From the NCBI GenBank assembly GCA_964019055.1, contig OZ025214.1:7502858-7566857 (forward strand): a stretch of 64,000 nt of DNA, written 5' to 3'. The notes under the pieces were generated by a model. It did not search any database and had not been told where the DNA came from. It saw only the letters and a list, made by a program, of their open reading frames with translations. Origin of the DNA: Anthopleura xanthogrammica. Taxonomy: Eukaryota; Cnidaria; Anthozoa; Actiniaria; Actiniidae. This document shows, one piece after another, positions 34,248 to 44,077 of this stretch. The translations under genes were made by a program, and so were the position numbers. Each line of letters begins with the position of its first letter. The stretch's first letter is position 1.

Positions 34248-35192
34248 ATGATGGACATGAACCAAACCAATAAAAATAGTACTCCCAAAGATACCAGTAC
34301 TTCTGCTCGAAACCTGCACTGGTATTGGACCCTTCGATGGATCATTGGCGTCATCATAATTACTGGTAACGCAATCATCATCATCATTGTAGTGACCCGT
34401 AGAAGACTCCGTAACTCTATTCCAAACCAGTTCATTGTGTCCTTGGCAGTGGCTGATTTTTTGCTGGGGGCTGTCTATATTGCATCTGCTTTCCTTTGCT
34501 ACTTTCATGACTGTGACTCTTCAAGTATATCTACCACATTAACCTTCTTACTTTTTTCTTCCATCTGTAACTTGTGTGTGATGACAATAGATCGATTCCT
34601 TGCAGTTGTTTTCCCTTATACTTACCAGACTTTCATGACGCAACGAAAAGCTTTACTTCTTATGGCGGTTGCTTGGTTCATCCCAATGACTACCTGCGTT
34701 ATTCCAATCGCTTGGAAATATGAAGAGCCCTCGGTAAAAGCATCTTACCAGAAGATATTCATAATTCTACGAATATTGCTGATTGAGATTACACCTTGTG
34801 TTCTGATGATAGTCACCCATATTCCCATCTACCTGATTGTAAGGAAACATTCCAGACAGATTGCAAGCCAGAACGCTCCTCAAGTCAACAACCAATCACA
34901 ATCGAAAGCAAAGAATGAAAGATCTACTGTCAAAGTCTTCACTCTTGTGGTATTTCTGTTTATTCTCTGCTACTGTTTCTCCGTATACAGGGAGGTTTGT
35001 AATATTTTAGAGCTTTGCAGCCCACCGTTGCTGATCACTTATATCTCACAATTGCTTTATCTCTCTAACTCCGCCATGAATCCATTTGTCTACTCATTCC
35101 TCAAACGAGACATTCGAAGAGAAATAAAGCGAACCCTGAAAACTTGTTTCAGTTGGTTTGGAGTTGAAGTGGAATTGATAGATGAGTTCTGA
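34248..35192 (+). CDS. class A (rhodopsin-like) orphan GPCR, paralogue A
   Basis: Intronless frame of 314 residues with seven hydrophobic segments. TM1 (about 31-50) has ITGNAIII. TM2 has SLAVADFLLG, with the conserved Asp. TM3 ends IDRFLAV (DRF in place of DRY). TM4 has AVAWFIP. TM7 has SNSAMNPFVYSFLKRD (NPxxY present). TM6 lacks the CWxP motif, reading LFILCYCFSVY. The second extracellular loop has no cysteine, so the usual TM3-ECL2 disulfide is missing. The start codon is the first of two adjacent ATGs and has the same context (CCCGCAAAATGATGGAC) in paralogue B. Ligand unknown; the sequence cannot be assigned to amine, adenosine or peptide receptors. Compared with B, an insertion near the end shifts the frame and shortens the tail to ELIDEF. 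Confidence 0.92.
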   Translation: MMDMNQTNKNSTPKDTSTSARNLHWYWTLRWIIGVIIITGNAIIIIIVVTRRRLRNSIPNQFIVSLAVADFLLGAVYIASAFLCYFHDCDSSSISTTLTFLLFSSICNLCVMTIDRFLAVVFPYTYQTFMTQRKALLLMAVAWFIPMTTCVIPIAWKYEEPSVKASYQKIFIILRILLIEITPCVLMIVTHIPIYLIVRKHSRQIASQNAPQVNNQSQSKAKNERSTVKVFTLVVFLFILCYCFSVYREVCNILELCSPPLLITYISQLLYLSNSAMNPFVYSFLKRDIRREIKRTLKTCFSWFGVEVELIDEF

Positions 35193-35255
35193 ACTCTCAA
35201 CGAGAAGTCGTGAACTCGAACCGAGGGAAATGCGTCAATGAAAATAATAATTGAA

Positions 35256-35388
35256 TATAGACCCCTTGCAGCAAATAAGAATGCAGCTCAATTTTGAGGA
35301 CAAAACAAGAGGTTCCAATTCTCAGGAGATTGAAATTCTTTTGTCATTTTGCCCTCCAAATTGAGCTGCTTTGACGTCACGTGCAAGG
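35256..35388. mobile_element. MITE family A, copy 5
   Basis: Starts ATAGACCCCTTGCAGCAAAT and ends GACGTCACGTGCAAGG, with the CTCAATTTTGAGGACAAAAC core and its inverse. It begins 64 bp after the GPCR A stop codon; no copy is seen at the same place after GPCR B. Confidence 0.8.
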
Positions 35389-36252
35389 TAATTTTTTCGC
35401 ATTTTCTTTTTACTTTTATTTTCACTTTTATCTAACTTAGGCTACCTGTGGTGTGTGTCCATCTGAAAATACGTTCACAAATGATACTGTCTTACCAGGC
35501 TATAAACTTCAATTTGCAACGCTCTTACAAAATGTTTATCACGATGTATAAAATAAAATGTTGAGCCAGTCGGGAGAGAGCAAAAATATAACTGGCTCAG
35601 CCAAAATCATCTCGCGGCGGAAGTGAGTGTGCTCCGTTTCAAGCTGCGGTACTCACAGGCAGCCCAAGCTCTTGTTCTGTAGTGCTGTGATGAATATTTA
35701 CGGTAATATTTTGTAGCATCTAAAATTGGTACTTTTATGAATAAAAATAACTTATCTTGATAGCTTGTTAAATGTTTTGATGTCTGGTCGATTTTGAAGC
35801 TATTTGGGAGCATTTTTGCTGCACACTCATGGCGACACCGAACTCTACTCGATGGGAAGGGAATGTATTGGCCACACAACAGGAGTTTTGCCCTTTTTCC
35901 CCCAAGCTTCATATCCACTCCAAAACTAAATTTTCTAATCATATTCTTGACTATTTTCAAAAGCGCTTAATTTTGAAAAGGTAATTTCGTTGTGCAAAAC
36001 AAAATTTGAATTTCTCACTGACCACCTGGCAGGACTCACTGTGTGCAGGCCAAGCAGGAACTGAAGATGGCTGCCTAGGTAGATGGCGCCACCAAGACAA
36101 GGCTGGCTTCTTTGCCAACTTCCAAAATTTCAATTTATTATCTAGTTGACTGCATGTCGACCAGGATAAATAAAATAAAGCACGAACAATCTGTGAAGGA
36201 AAGGTTTCAGAGACACGACACAATAGAGCTAGAGATAGCTTGAAAGATTTGA
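35389..36252. other. GPCR A 3' flank with dispersed repeat
   Basis: GGGAATGTATTGGCCACACA at 35858 starts the same repeat as at 30966. Open stretches on the minus strand (35607-35960 and 35957-36223) overlap this repeat and have no recognised domain, so no gene is called. Confidence 0.45.
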
Positions 36253-36772
36253 ATATGGTCGTCCGAACGTTTCAAAATTCGCTAAATAAAATCCGTTGTC
36301 GCTAACTTGCAATCGCTGTCGCTACTGATACAGCTATTCCTTGTCGCTAACTTACAGTCGTTGTCGCTAAAAAGCAATTCCTTATCGCTAGAATGTGCAT
36401 TCGCTGTCGCTAAATTGTTCAGTATTCCTTGTCGCTAACTTACAGTCGCTAAATTGTGCAGTCGCTGTCGCTAGTTTGCAGGCAGCTTCAGTAAAATTAA
36501 ATTCTTTCTGGAACGTTCTTTCTTCCCTCCGCACATGCTAAGATAAAAGTCGAACACGCTAGTTTGCGTATAATTGAGGCGCTAAATCTTACTATTTAGG
36601 TGAGGAGATGGGAACGAAGGGCTTTCCATGTTTTTTTTTTGTTTTTTTATATTCATACCGAGATATTCAGATTGTAAATTAGCGACAACGAATAGCTATA
36701 TAGCGACAGCGATTGCAAGTTAGCGACAACGAATTTTATTTAGCGAATTTTGAAACTTTCGGACGACCATAT
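36253..36772. mobile_element. foldback-type element with GTCGCTA repeats
   Basis: Ends ATATGGTCGTCCGAACGTTT and inverse AAACTTTCGGACGACCATAT. The left arm continues into an array of TTGTCGCTAACTTACAGTCG-type units (about ten GTCGCTA cores). The right arm has three inverse units (TTAGCGACAACGAAT). No coding capacity. It is a second element with foldback architecture 5.6 kb from the first. Confidence 0.82.
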
Positions 36773-38036
36773 TTGACCAGCTGTTTGAGCAATCTCCACA
36801 GAAACCTATGTTTGTTTTCGATCAACTTAACATAAGAAAGCCTATGATTCTTTCTTCGTTTGTGCTTTTCTTTAATTCTTTTTCCTTACAGAGGCTTCTC
36901 TATTATTTGTGATGACAGCGACAATGACAGCGGCTCAGTTAACAAACCACTTTTTTCTCATTTTTTAATGAAATTCTAGTTTTCATAATATGCTAATATA
37001 TATAATATTTCCAAGTTTTTAGAAGCAAAATTTTCAGTAGTGATTAACAAACGAAACACTAAATTGTTAAACAATATCGCTTGGCTCAAACCTCTGTTTT
37101 TACTTTTAACCGGCTCACGAGAGTTTCAAAAATTTTAAATCGTGAGCGCCAAACGTTCTGGGGACGAATTTTGACAAAATTCCGCAAAATAGAGGTTTAC
37201 GTTTACGAACGCCAACTGATATCGAAGGCACAATATTGCTTGTGATTTTTTTAGTAGAGAAGTGGCTTAATACATTCACAAGATTTAGACGGTTGAGGAT
37301 TTTTCAGCCTAATAAAAAAAAATTGCTTTTTTTAAAGGTATTGTAACAGAAACATGTACAACTTGTAAATTTTAGGGGTAAAAAATTCCGCCTCGAATAA
37401 ATTGAAATCGGTTTTAAAATTTTTTTCCAAACTTTAGGCAAATGCCTAATGATTAGCATCCAGTGTGTCATTTCAAAAGTTTTGAATAACGCGTGAGACT
37501 CCTGCTAACCAAAAACAGTGACGTCACTGTTTTGTTGGTATGGTAACTCCGATTTCAAAGAAATATACATCGTTAAAAACTACGATCTTGCATCATCAAC
37601 GTAAGTGGGTGAAATTTCAGATGAAAGGTATTTGCATGTAAGAGCTGCAGGCGTCCAAAGTCAAGGGGATCACACTAGAAAGACTGTCGGCAGCTAGTCT
37701 CCAATAAAAAAATTCAAAAATCGACCAAAGACTGACAAACACACAAAAGCACATGCTTGCAATACAAGGTGTGCTTTTATATTAGCATAGTACCTTTCTT
37801 CATTTAAAGCACGACAATGTATTGTTCATTAAACATTATTTTTATAAATTTTTCCCGCTTTATATGCCTTGTCTTGCTGCGAGAAAAAATAAGATGGTGC
37901 AAACGCGCGGAGGACCTGTAGTGAATCATTCTAAACACTTAAAGAGAAATCCCCGTGGTGCTAACGGCTGGTAGGAAGACAATTGTGAAGTGACGCCAAG
38001 CACTCACTTGTAAACTCAGGCTGTTAGCAGCCAGGT
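36773..38036. other. intergenic stretch before GPCR B
   Basis: AT-rich, no gene recognised. It holds a 22-bp perfect palindrome AAAACAGTGACGTCACTGTTTT (37512-37533, containing a CRE core TGACGTCA), written here in two parts only by position. It may include the GPCR B promoter. Confidence 0.4.
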
Positions 38037-38135
38037 TCATTTGGAAGAAACAACAACTGTTGAGAAGAGAGGTTTGTCTTGAGAAGTCGACGAGAAGCAA
38101 CGTTAACCTTTTTTGAATCTCAATCCAACTGGAAG
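38037..38135 (+). promoter_or_regulatory. inferred untranslated first exon of GPCR B
   Basis: Paralogous to 31990-32095: CCTTTTTTGAATCTCAATCC and donor GGAAG|GTAATG at 38135/38136. The following intron sequence stays alignable to A until about 38565. The exon is inferred from this conservation. Confidence 0.5.
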
Positions 38136-39549
38136 GTAATGTGTTTGTAAGATTCTTTTAGTGCGGATTTTTGTGAATTGTAGTAATGTTTTTTGATGAT
38201 TGAAAAAGATGAAGGGACGACCGAAAACTCTAACCATCTGCACACAAGGATCTTATTATAAACTGTAGAATAGAGTAACGTAGACAATTGATCATTATAG
38301 ATATTAAGACGATGCTTGTGGTTGAAATATATCGGTTTGTCCATTCAATAATGGATGCGACAACAAAAGCAACAACTAAAGACACACAAAAAGCATCTGC
38401 AGCTTATTTCCTCAGTTAACTGCTATCCAAATTCACTTACGAGTCATAAAATATTTCATGGAGCGATCTTGCTAGCACCGTTTACTGTCTGAAAATTCTA
38501 GTAGTGTATATATTTTAGATAAAGTGTACGTGTGGTTTGTATGAGAGATTTTATGGAATCATTCTTGACGTCACAACCTCGCCCGAGCGGTTCGCCGGCC
38601 ATCAAATTTTATTTGAAAGCTATGCAAATTTAGTCTTTTTTCTTGAAATGAGATTGAAAAACAAAAGTTCAAAGCGTAAAATATCGCTTATCTCTTGCTA
38701 GTAATGAAGACAAAGATTATCAAAGTGTCAAATGTAGTAAAAACACCAAAAAAACAACCACAGTTCAAGTATTTCTGTCCAACATGGCCAGGAATAGCGG
38801 TCATCCTGAACCCGCTGTACGTCAGCGGATTTCACCATGGTAATATATTGAGTGGAAAAAGATGGGGCTGATGGAAATGTACGGGACGAAATAGGTCTCA
38901 TGTAAAAGGCTTTTACAAGCAGCTACGTCATTTTTCTTAGGATATTCCATATGAAACGTGACACAGGACTCTCAAGACATATTCCAAAAGCTTTATAGTT
39001 GAGCGATTAATTGCAAAATGAATGCAGAACGCATAATGCATCCTCTGTCACGCTATCACTAAGCCGGATTATGTTCTATGCATAATTTAACCGACAAGCT
39101 TACATGAGATATTTCTATACTACATTAGGTAGCTTAAATTTATCAAACCACAATAAACCTTCAAAAAGTGGCAAGACAATGCTTTCATATAGTTCTCAGG
39201 GCAAATTTAATGGCAATCTATGAAGTCTGTGAGGAAAATAGGCAATCAAGCACCCTTTGAGAATTGTGGTTTTCGCATATATTAACTACAAATTCAAGGA
39301 ATTGCTTCGCAGTCACAATTAATTCCCCCTACAAATTCTTAACGGTTTTCAAAAGATATATTCTTCCTTAAGTTTCAGCATAAATTTCATTCCAATCAAA
39401 ACAGTTGCCGATGTAAAATGAATGTTTTGTTTTTATTTTGAGGTAACTATTTAGCATACGTAAACACAGGTCTCTGTCTATTCTGTCTTGCGTTAGAATT
39501 TTCAAAAAGAACAGCCGGAGGTTTAAGAGCAAAATGGAAAAGCTTATCA

Positions 39550-39920
39550 TAGAGAACAAGATATGAATTTTGCTTAGCGAAAAGATGATCATGACTACTG
39601 TAAGGATCGATTTGGGCTTTTTTGGTAACGATAATCGATCAAAGATTATACCTCCTAGAATATTAGGTATCTCAATATCTCAAAATGGCGACCCTCTTTT
39701 GCACCACCGTATCGCCAAGACTTTTACGCATTTTTTGTCAATCTTTTTAGAAAATCTTAGTTAACATCAAAGAATGTACCTTCTATGAAGTGTTTTCTAC
39801 GGAACTGAAGGACTATTTTTGCAGCGCAATCAAGTTTTTTTTCCCGGTCTTTACGCCACAGTTCTTCTCATATCTACAACCACAAAATGGCTTCGTAAAA
39901 CTTTTTTTCGGTAAAGACTG
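39550..39920. repeat. duplicated block X, copy 1
   Basis: Runs from GAGAACAAGATATGAATTTT to TTTTTTTCGGTAAAGAC and recurs as 40896-41010 plus 41316-41572. The later copy carries about 305 bp between the two halves (after CCTAGAATATTAGG), so one copy has a deletion or the other an insertion. A short open frame (SISQNGDPLLHHRI) is shared, but no protein family is recognised. Confidence 0.8.
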
Positions 39921-39927
39921 ACGTTTC

Positions 39928-40377
39928 AATTTCACCCCGGTTTGCTCCCAGTTCGACCTTTAGCTCAGCTGGTAGAGCGTCGGTGTACAAATCCGAAGGC
40001 CGTGGGTTCGAATCCTATCGAGGTCGGAATTAATTTTTCCGAATTTATTTCCAAGGGTTTTTCGCCCGGAATTACCTCGTTTCTCTTAGCACTATAACTT
40101 TAACTTATTTCCTTTCTATGTATTTCACAGTGCTACGCGGTCCTCATATTCATATCTTTACATTTCAAATACCGCGAAACTAACATCTAATTTCACCCCG
40201 GTTTGCTCCCAGTTCGACCTTTAGCTCAGCTGGTAGAGCGTCGGTGTACAAATCCGAAGGCCGTGGGTTCGAATCCTATCGAGGTCGGAATTAATTTTTC
40301 CGAATTTATTTCCAAGGGTTTTTCGCCCGGAATTACCTCGTTTCTCTTAGCACTATAACTTTAACTTATTTCCTTTC
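39928..40377 (+). repeat. tandem pair of tRNA-derived repeats
   Basis: Two copies, offset by 261 bp, of about 190 bp identical sequence. The tRNA-like parts are 39954-40026 and 40215-40287. Each has a 7-bp acceptor stem (CGACCTT with GAGGTCG), D-arm TAGCTCAGCTGGTAGAGCG and box B GTGGGTTCGAATCC. The anticodon arm pairs poorly and would give ACA with U33. The common tail (CGGAATTAATTTTTCCG and CTTTAACTTATTTCC) marks them as SINE-like rather than working tRNA genes. Confidence 0.7.
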
Positions 40378-40895
40378 AAACGTTAGTTCTTCGCCGAACA
40401 AAAAAAAGCTTTTTCAACACAGACCAACGCAGTCCCAACTAGCAACCACTATAGTCATTATTAGTTTATCACAATACTCTATTTTACATTCTACAATGTG
40501 ATTGGTTCGCTTGCGGCTTAAGCCTTTGCACTCAATGTTTACGAAAAACTTTTACAAAGCCGAAACCAGTCAGTCAAACCAATTTTTACATAATGTTGAT
40601 CAGCATAGACTTCTTATGAATTTGGTGAACAGAAAGCATTGTCGTTTAGCTTCGGTATTTCATATAAACACCATATAAGCGGCCATGACAACAAATGATG
40701 TTTTTACTCAAGCTAGACCACAATGCACCATATTTACTACCCCCAAATTTCAGTAAATGTCAAGTATTTTTCCATCCAGAGTTCATGGTTGACTTGCTGG
40801 CTTCTATTTTACAAAAGGATTTTGGTTTGTTTTACAAAACCTAAAACACGGCTTCGCCGTGAGAAATGCACAGTTATTTATCTATTATTAAGTAG
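40378..40895. repeat. copy of the GPCR B 3' flank inside the GPCR B intron
   Basis: AAACGTTAGTTCTTCGCCGA to TTATCTATTATTAAGT is identical, as far as I compared it, to 43560-44077, at an offset of 3182 bp. It therefore represents a recent duplication of sequence that normally lies after the GPCR B gene. Confidence 0.88.
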
Positions 40896-41575
40896 AGAAC
40901 AAGATATGAATTTTGCTTAGCGAAAAGATGATCATGACTACTGTAAGGATCGATTTGGGCTTTTTTGGTAACGATAATCGATCAAAGATTATACCTCCTA
41001 GAATATTAGGATTTACGCTTGCTATAAGAAGATGTATGGGTGAATGTGTCACTAGCTATTCTTCGTATTAAAATCATCAAAAAGGAAAGGTAAGATTTTC
41101 TGTTCTGATTTAAATTTATAGTCAGATAGGTCCGAGAGATGTAATACTTGATAGATTGATTTGGGCTTTAGAGATAATTTGAGTATGTGAGATTATATTT
41201 ATGGTTCTTTGTTTGCTTCAAGCCATTTCTTTGTAAAAATATATTGCAACTTTGATACTCTCATGGTGGAAACCGGTGCTTTGCTGCAGGCTCAAACGAC
41301 CGGTATTCCTGGCCATGATATCTCAATATCTCAAAATGGCGACCCTCTTTTGCACCACCGTATCGCCGAGACTTTTACGCATTTTTTGTCAATCTTTTTA
41401 GAAAATCTTAGTTAACATCAAAGAATGTACCTTCTATGAAGTGTTTTCTACGGAACTGAAGGACTATTTTTGCAGCGCAATCAAGTTTTTTTTCCCGGTC
41501 TTTACGCCACAGTTCTTCTCATATCTACAACCACAAAATGGCTTCGTAAAACTTTTTTTCGGTAAAGACGAAAAA
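40896..41575. repeat. duplicated block X, copy 2 (interrupted)
   Basis: Second copy of block X (see 39550). The two halves are separated by a roughly 305-bp segment from ATTTACGCTTGCTATAAG to CGGTATTCCTGGCCATG that is absent from copy 1. Confidence 0.78.
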
Positions 41576-41874
41576 TTGTTTTCGTTAACTTTACGACATA
41601 CATGACTACTTTGCTTTCAGTGATAGATTAAACGTGCTTTTCGCTTTTCAAAAAAAGTATTTTAAAGTTACATTTTTGTGTAAAATTGATCAATTTTGAC
41701 GGCTAGCCCAAGCTTCTTTTTGCCAGCGGAAATAAGTCACAACAGCCGGATGCTTTTTGTATATTCTGGTTTTCATCCCTTGTTAATTCCGCTTTTCAGT
41801 TATGAGATATCGCAGGTTATCAGTGGTATATAAGCTAATCATAACAATATTTTTTTAGCTTTATCCTATCCAAC

Positions 41875-42424
41875 CAAGATCTTCCTGGACACATCCCAGT
41901 CTTGAACAAGATCTTCCTGGACACATCCCGAATTCAGCCAAGATCTTCCTGGGCACATCTCAGTCTTGAACCAAGATCTTCCTGGAAACATCCCAGTCTT
42001 GAACCAAGATCTTCCTGGACACATCCCAGTCTTGAACCAAGATCTTCCTGGGCACATCTCAGACTTGAACCAAAATCTTCCTAGACACATCTCAGTCTTG
42101 AACCAAGATCTTCTTGGACTCATCTCAGTCTTGAACAAAGATCTTCCTGGAAACATCCCTGATTTGAACCAGGATCTCCCTGGACACATCCCAGTCTTGA
42201 ACTAAAATCTTACTGGGCACATCTCAGTCTTGAACCAAGATCTTCCTGGGCACATCTCAGTCTTGAACCTAGATCTTACTGGGCACATCTCAGTCTTGAA
42301 CCAAGATCTTCCTGGGCACATCTCAGTCTTGAACAAATATCTTCCTGGGCACATCCCAGTCTTGAGCCAAGATCTTCCTTGACACATCTCAGTCTTGAAC
42401 AAAGATCTTCCTTGACACATTTTT
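41875..42424 (+). repeat. 33-bp minisatellite B in GPCR B 5' exon
   Basis: About seventeen units of the same 33-bp repeat as at 33599, with more GGGCACATCTCAG variants. It is preceded by the same acceptor-like AATATTTTTTTAG (about 41860) and followed 62 bp later by the GPCR B start codon. The plus strand contains no ATG. A TAA just before the start codon shows it is not an extension of the receptor. Confidence 0.9.
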
Positions 42425-42485
42425 ACTTTCACATTGATATTTCTAACCACGTATTATCTTTTCTGGATAAAGAAACTCCCGCAAA

Positions 42486-43457
42486 ATGATGGACAACCAA
42501 ACCAATAAAAGTAGTACTCCCAAAGATACCAGCACTTCTGCTCGAAACCTGCACTGGTATTGGACCCTTCGATGGATCATTGGCGTCATCATAATTACTG
42601 GTAACGCAATCATCATCATCATCGTAGTGACTCGTAGAAGACTCCGAAGCTCCGTCTCAAACCAGTTCATTGTGTCCTTAGCAGTGGCTGATTTTTTGCT
42701 GGGGGCAGCCATTATTCCAGCAACTTACCATTGCTCTTTTAATCCTTGTGACTTCTCAAGTTTGATTTCTGGGATAAACTTCTTACTAATTTCTTCCATC
42801 TGTAACTTGTGTGTGATGACAATAGATCGATTCCTTGCAGTTGTTTTTCCTTATACTTACCAGACTTTCATGACGCAACGAAAAGCTTGGCTTCTTATGG
42901 CTGTTGCTTGGTTCATCCCAATGACTATCTGCGTTATTCCAATCGCTTGGAAATATGAAGAGCCCTCGGTAAAAGCATCTTACCAGAAGATATTCATAAT
43001 TCTACGAATATTGCTGATTGAGATTACACCTTGTGTTCTGATGATAGTCACCCATATTCCCATCTACCTGATTGTAAGGAAACATTCCAGACAGATTGCA
43101 AGCCAGAACGCTCCTCAAGTCAACAACCAATCACAATCCAAAGCAAAGAATGAACGATCTACTTTCAAAGTCTTCACTCTTGTGGTATTTCTGTTTATTC
43201 TCTGCTACTTTTTCTCCATATACAGAAAGGTTTGTGAGCATTTAGAGCTTTGCAGCCCACCGTTGCAGATCACTGTTGTCTCGAGGTTGCTTTATCTCTC
43301 TAACTCCGCTATGAATCCATTTGTCTACTCATTCCTCAAGCGAGACATTCGAAGAGAAATGAAGAAAACCCTGAAAACTTGTTTACGATGGTTTGGAGTT
43401 GATGTTGAATTAGAAGATGAAAACTCAACGAGAAGTCGTCAACTCGAGCCGAGGTAA
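42486..43457 (+). CDS. class A orphan GPCR, paralogue B
   Basis: Intronless, 323 residues, and very close to paralogue A at 34248. The segment from TM3 (SSICNLCVMTIDRFLAV) through the third intracellular loop (QVNNQSQSKAKNERST) differs at only a few positions. Differences cluster at the end of TM2, ECL1 and early TM3 (AAIIPATYHCSFNPCDFSS against AVYIASAFLCYFHDCDSSS), and around ECL3 (EHLELCSPPLQITVVSR). Motifs: GN in TM1, LAVADFLLG, DRF, NPFVY. CWxP and an ECL2 cysteine are absent, as in A. The tail continues to STRSRQLEPR; in A the equivalent bases are out of frame. Ligand unknown. Confidence 0.92.
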   Translation: MMDNQTNKSSTPKDTSTSARNLHWYWTLRWIIGVIIITGNAIIIIIVVTRRRLRSSVSNQFIVSLAVADFLLGAAIIPATYHCSFNPCDFSSLISGINFLLISSICNLCVMTIDRFLAVVFPYTYQTFMTQRKAWLLMAVAWFIPMTICVIPIAWKYEEPSVKASYQKIFIILRILLIEITPCVLMIVTHIPIYLIVRKHSRQIASQNAPQVNNQSQSKAKNERSTFKVFTLVVFLFILCYFFSIYRKVCEHLELCSPPLQITVVSRLLYLSNSAMNPFVYSFLKRDIRREMKKTLKTCLRWFGVDVELEDENSTRSRQLEPR

Positions 43458-43557
43458 ATTTTAATATAAATATGTAAATAAAAATTCATGGACCCAAATT
43501 AGAATAAATGAATAACAACTTAAAGAAAACACTGTATAAAAACTTTATACTGACGTT

Positions 43558-44077
43558 TCAAACGTTAGTTCTTCGCCGAACAAAAAAAAGCTTTTTCAAC
43601 ACAGACCAACGCAGTCCCAACTAGCAACCACTATAGTCATTATTAGTTTATCACAATACTCTATTTTACATTCTACAATGTGATTGGTTCGCTTGCGGCT
43701 TAAGCCTTTGCACTCAATGTTTACGAAAAACTTTTACAAAGCCGAAACCAGTCAGTCAAACCAATTTTTACATAATGTTGATCAGCATAGACTTCTTATG
43801 AATTTGGTGAACAGAAAGCATTGTCGTTTAGCTTCGGTATTTCATATAAACACCATATAAGCGGCCATGACAACAAATGATGTTTTTACTCAAGCTAGAC
43901 CACAATGCACCATATTTACTACCCCCAAATTTCAGTAAATGTCAAGTATTTTTCCATCCAGAGTTCATGGTTGACTTGCTGGCTTCTATTTTACAAAAGG
44001 ATTTTGGTTTGTTTTACAAAACCTAAAACACGGCTTCGCCGTGAGAAATGCACAGTTATTTATCTATTATTAAGTTG
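43558..44077. repeat. GPCR B 3' flank, source copy of intronic duplicate
   Basis: Matches 40378-40895. It is preceded by ACTTTATACTGACGTTTC, the arm motif also used by the foldback at 2924. This may reflect a transposon end at the duplication breakpoint. Confidence 0.8.

Noticed and set aside
34193..34508. Minus-strand open frames opposite the GPCR coding start (also at 42443)
   Set aside because: They are antisense shadows of the conserved receptor coding sequence.
35607..36223. Two overlapping minus-strand open stretches as a gene
   Set aside because: They cover a dispersed repeat also present at 30966 and have no domain or splice evidence.
39954..40287. Two functional tRNA genes
   Set aside because: Weak anticodon stem, unlikely ACA anticodon, and a long shared tail argue for SINE-like repeats.
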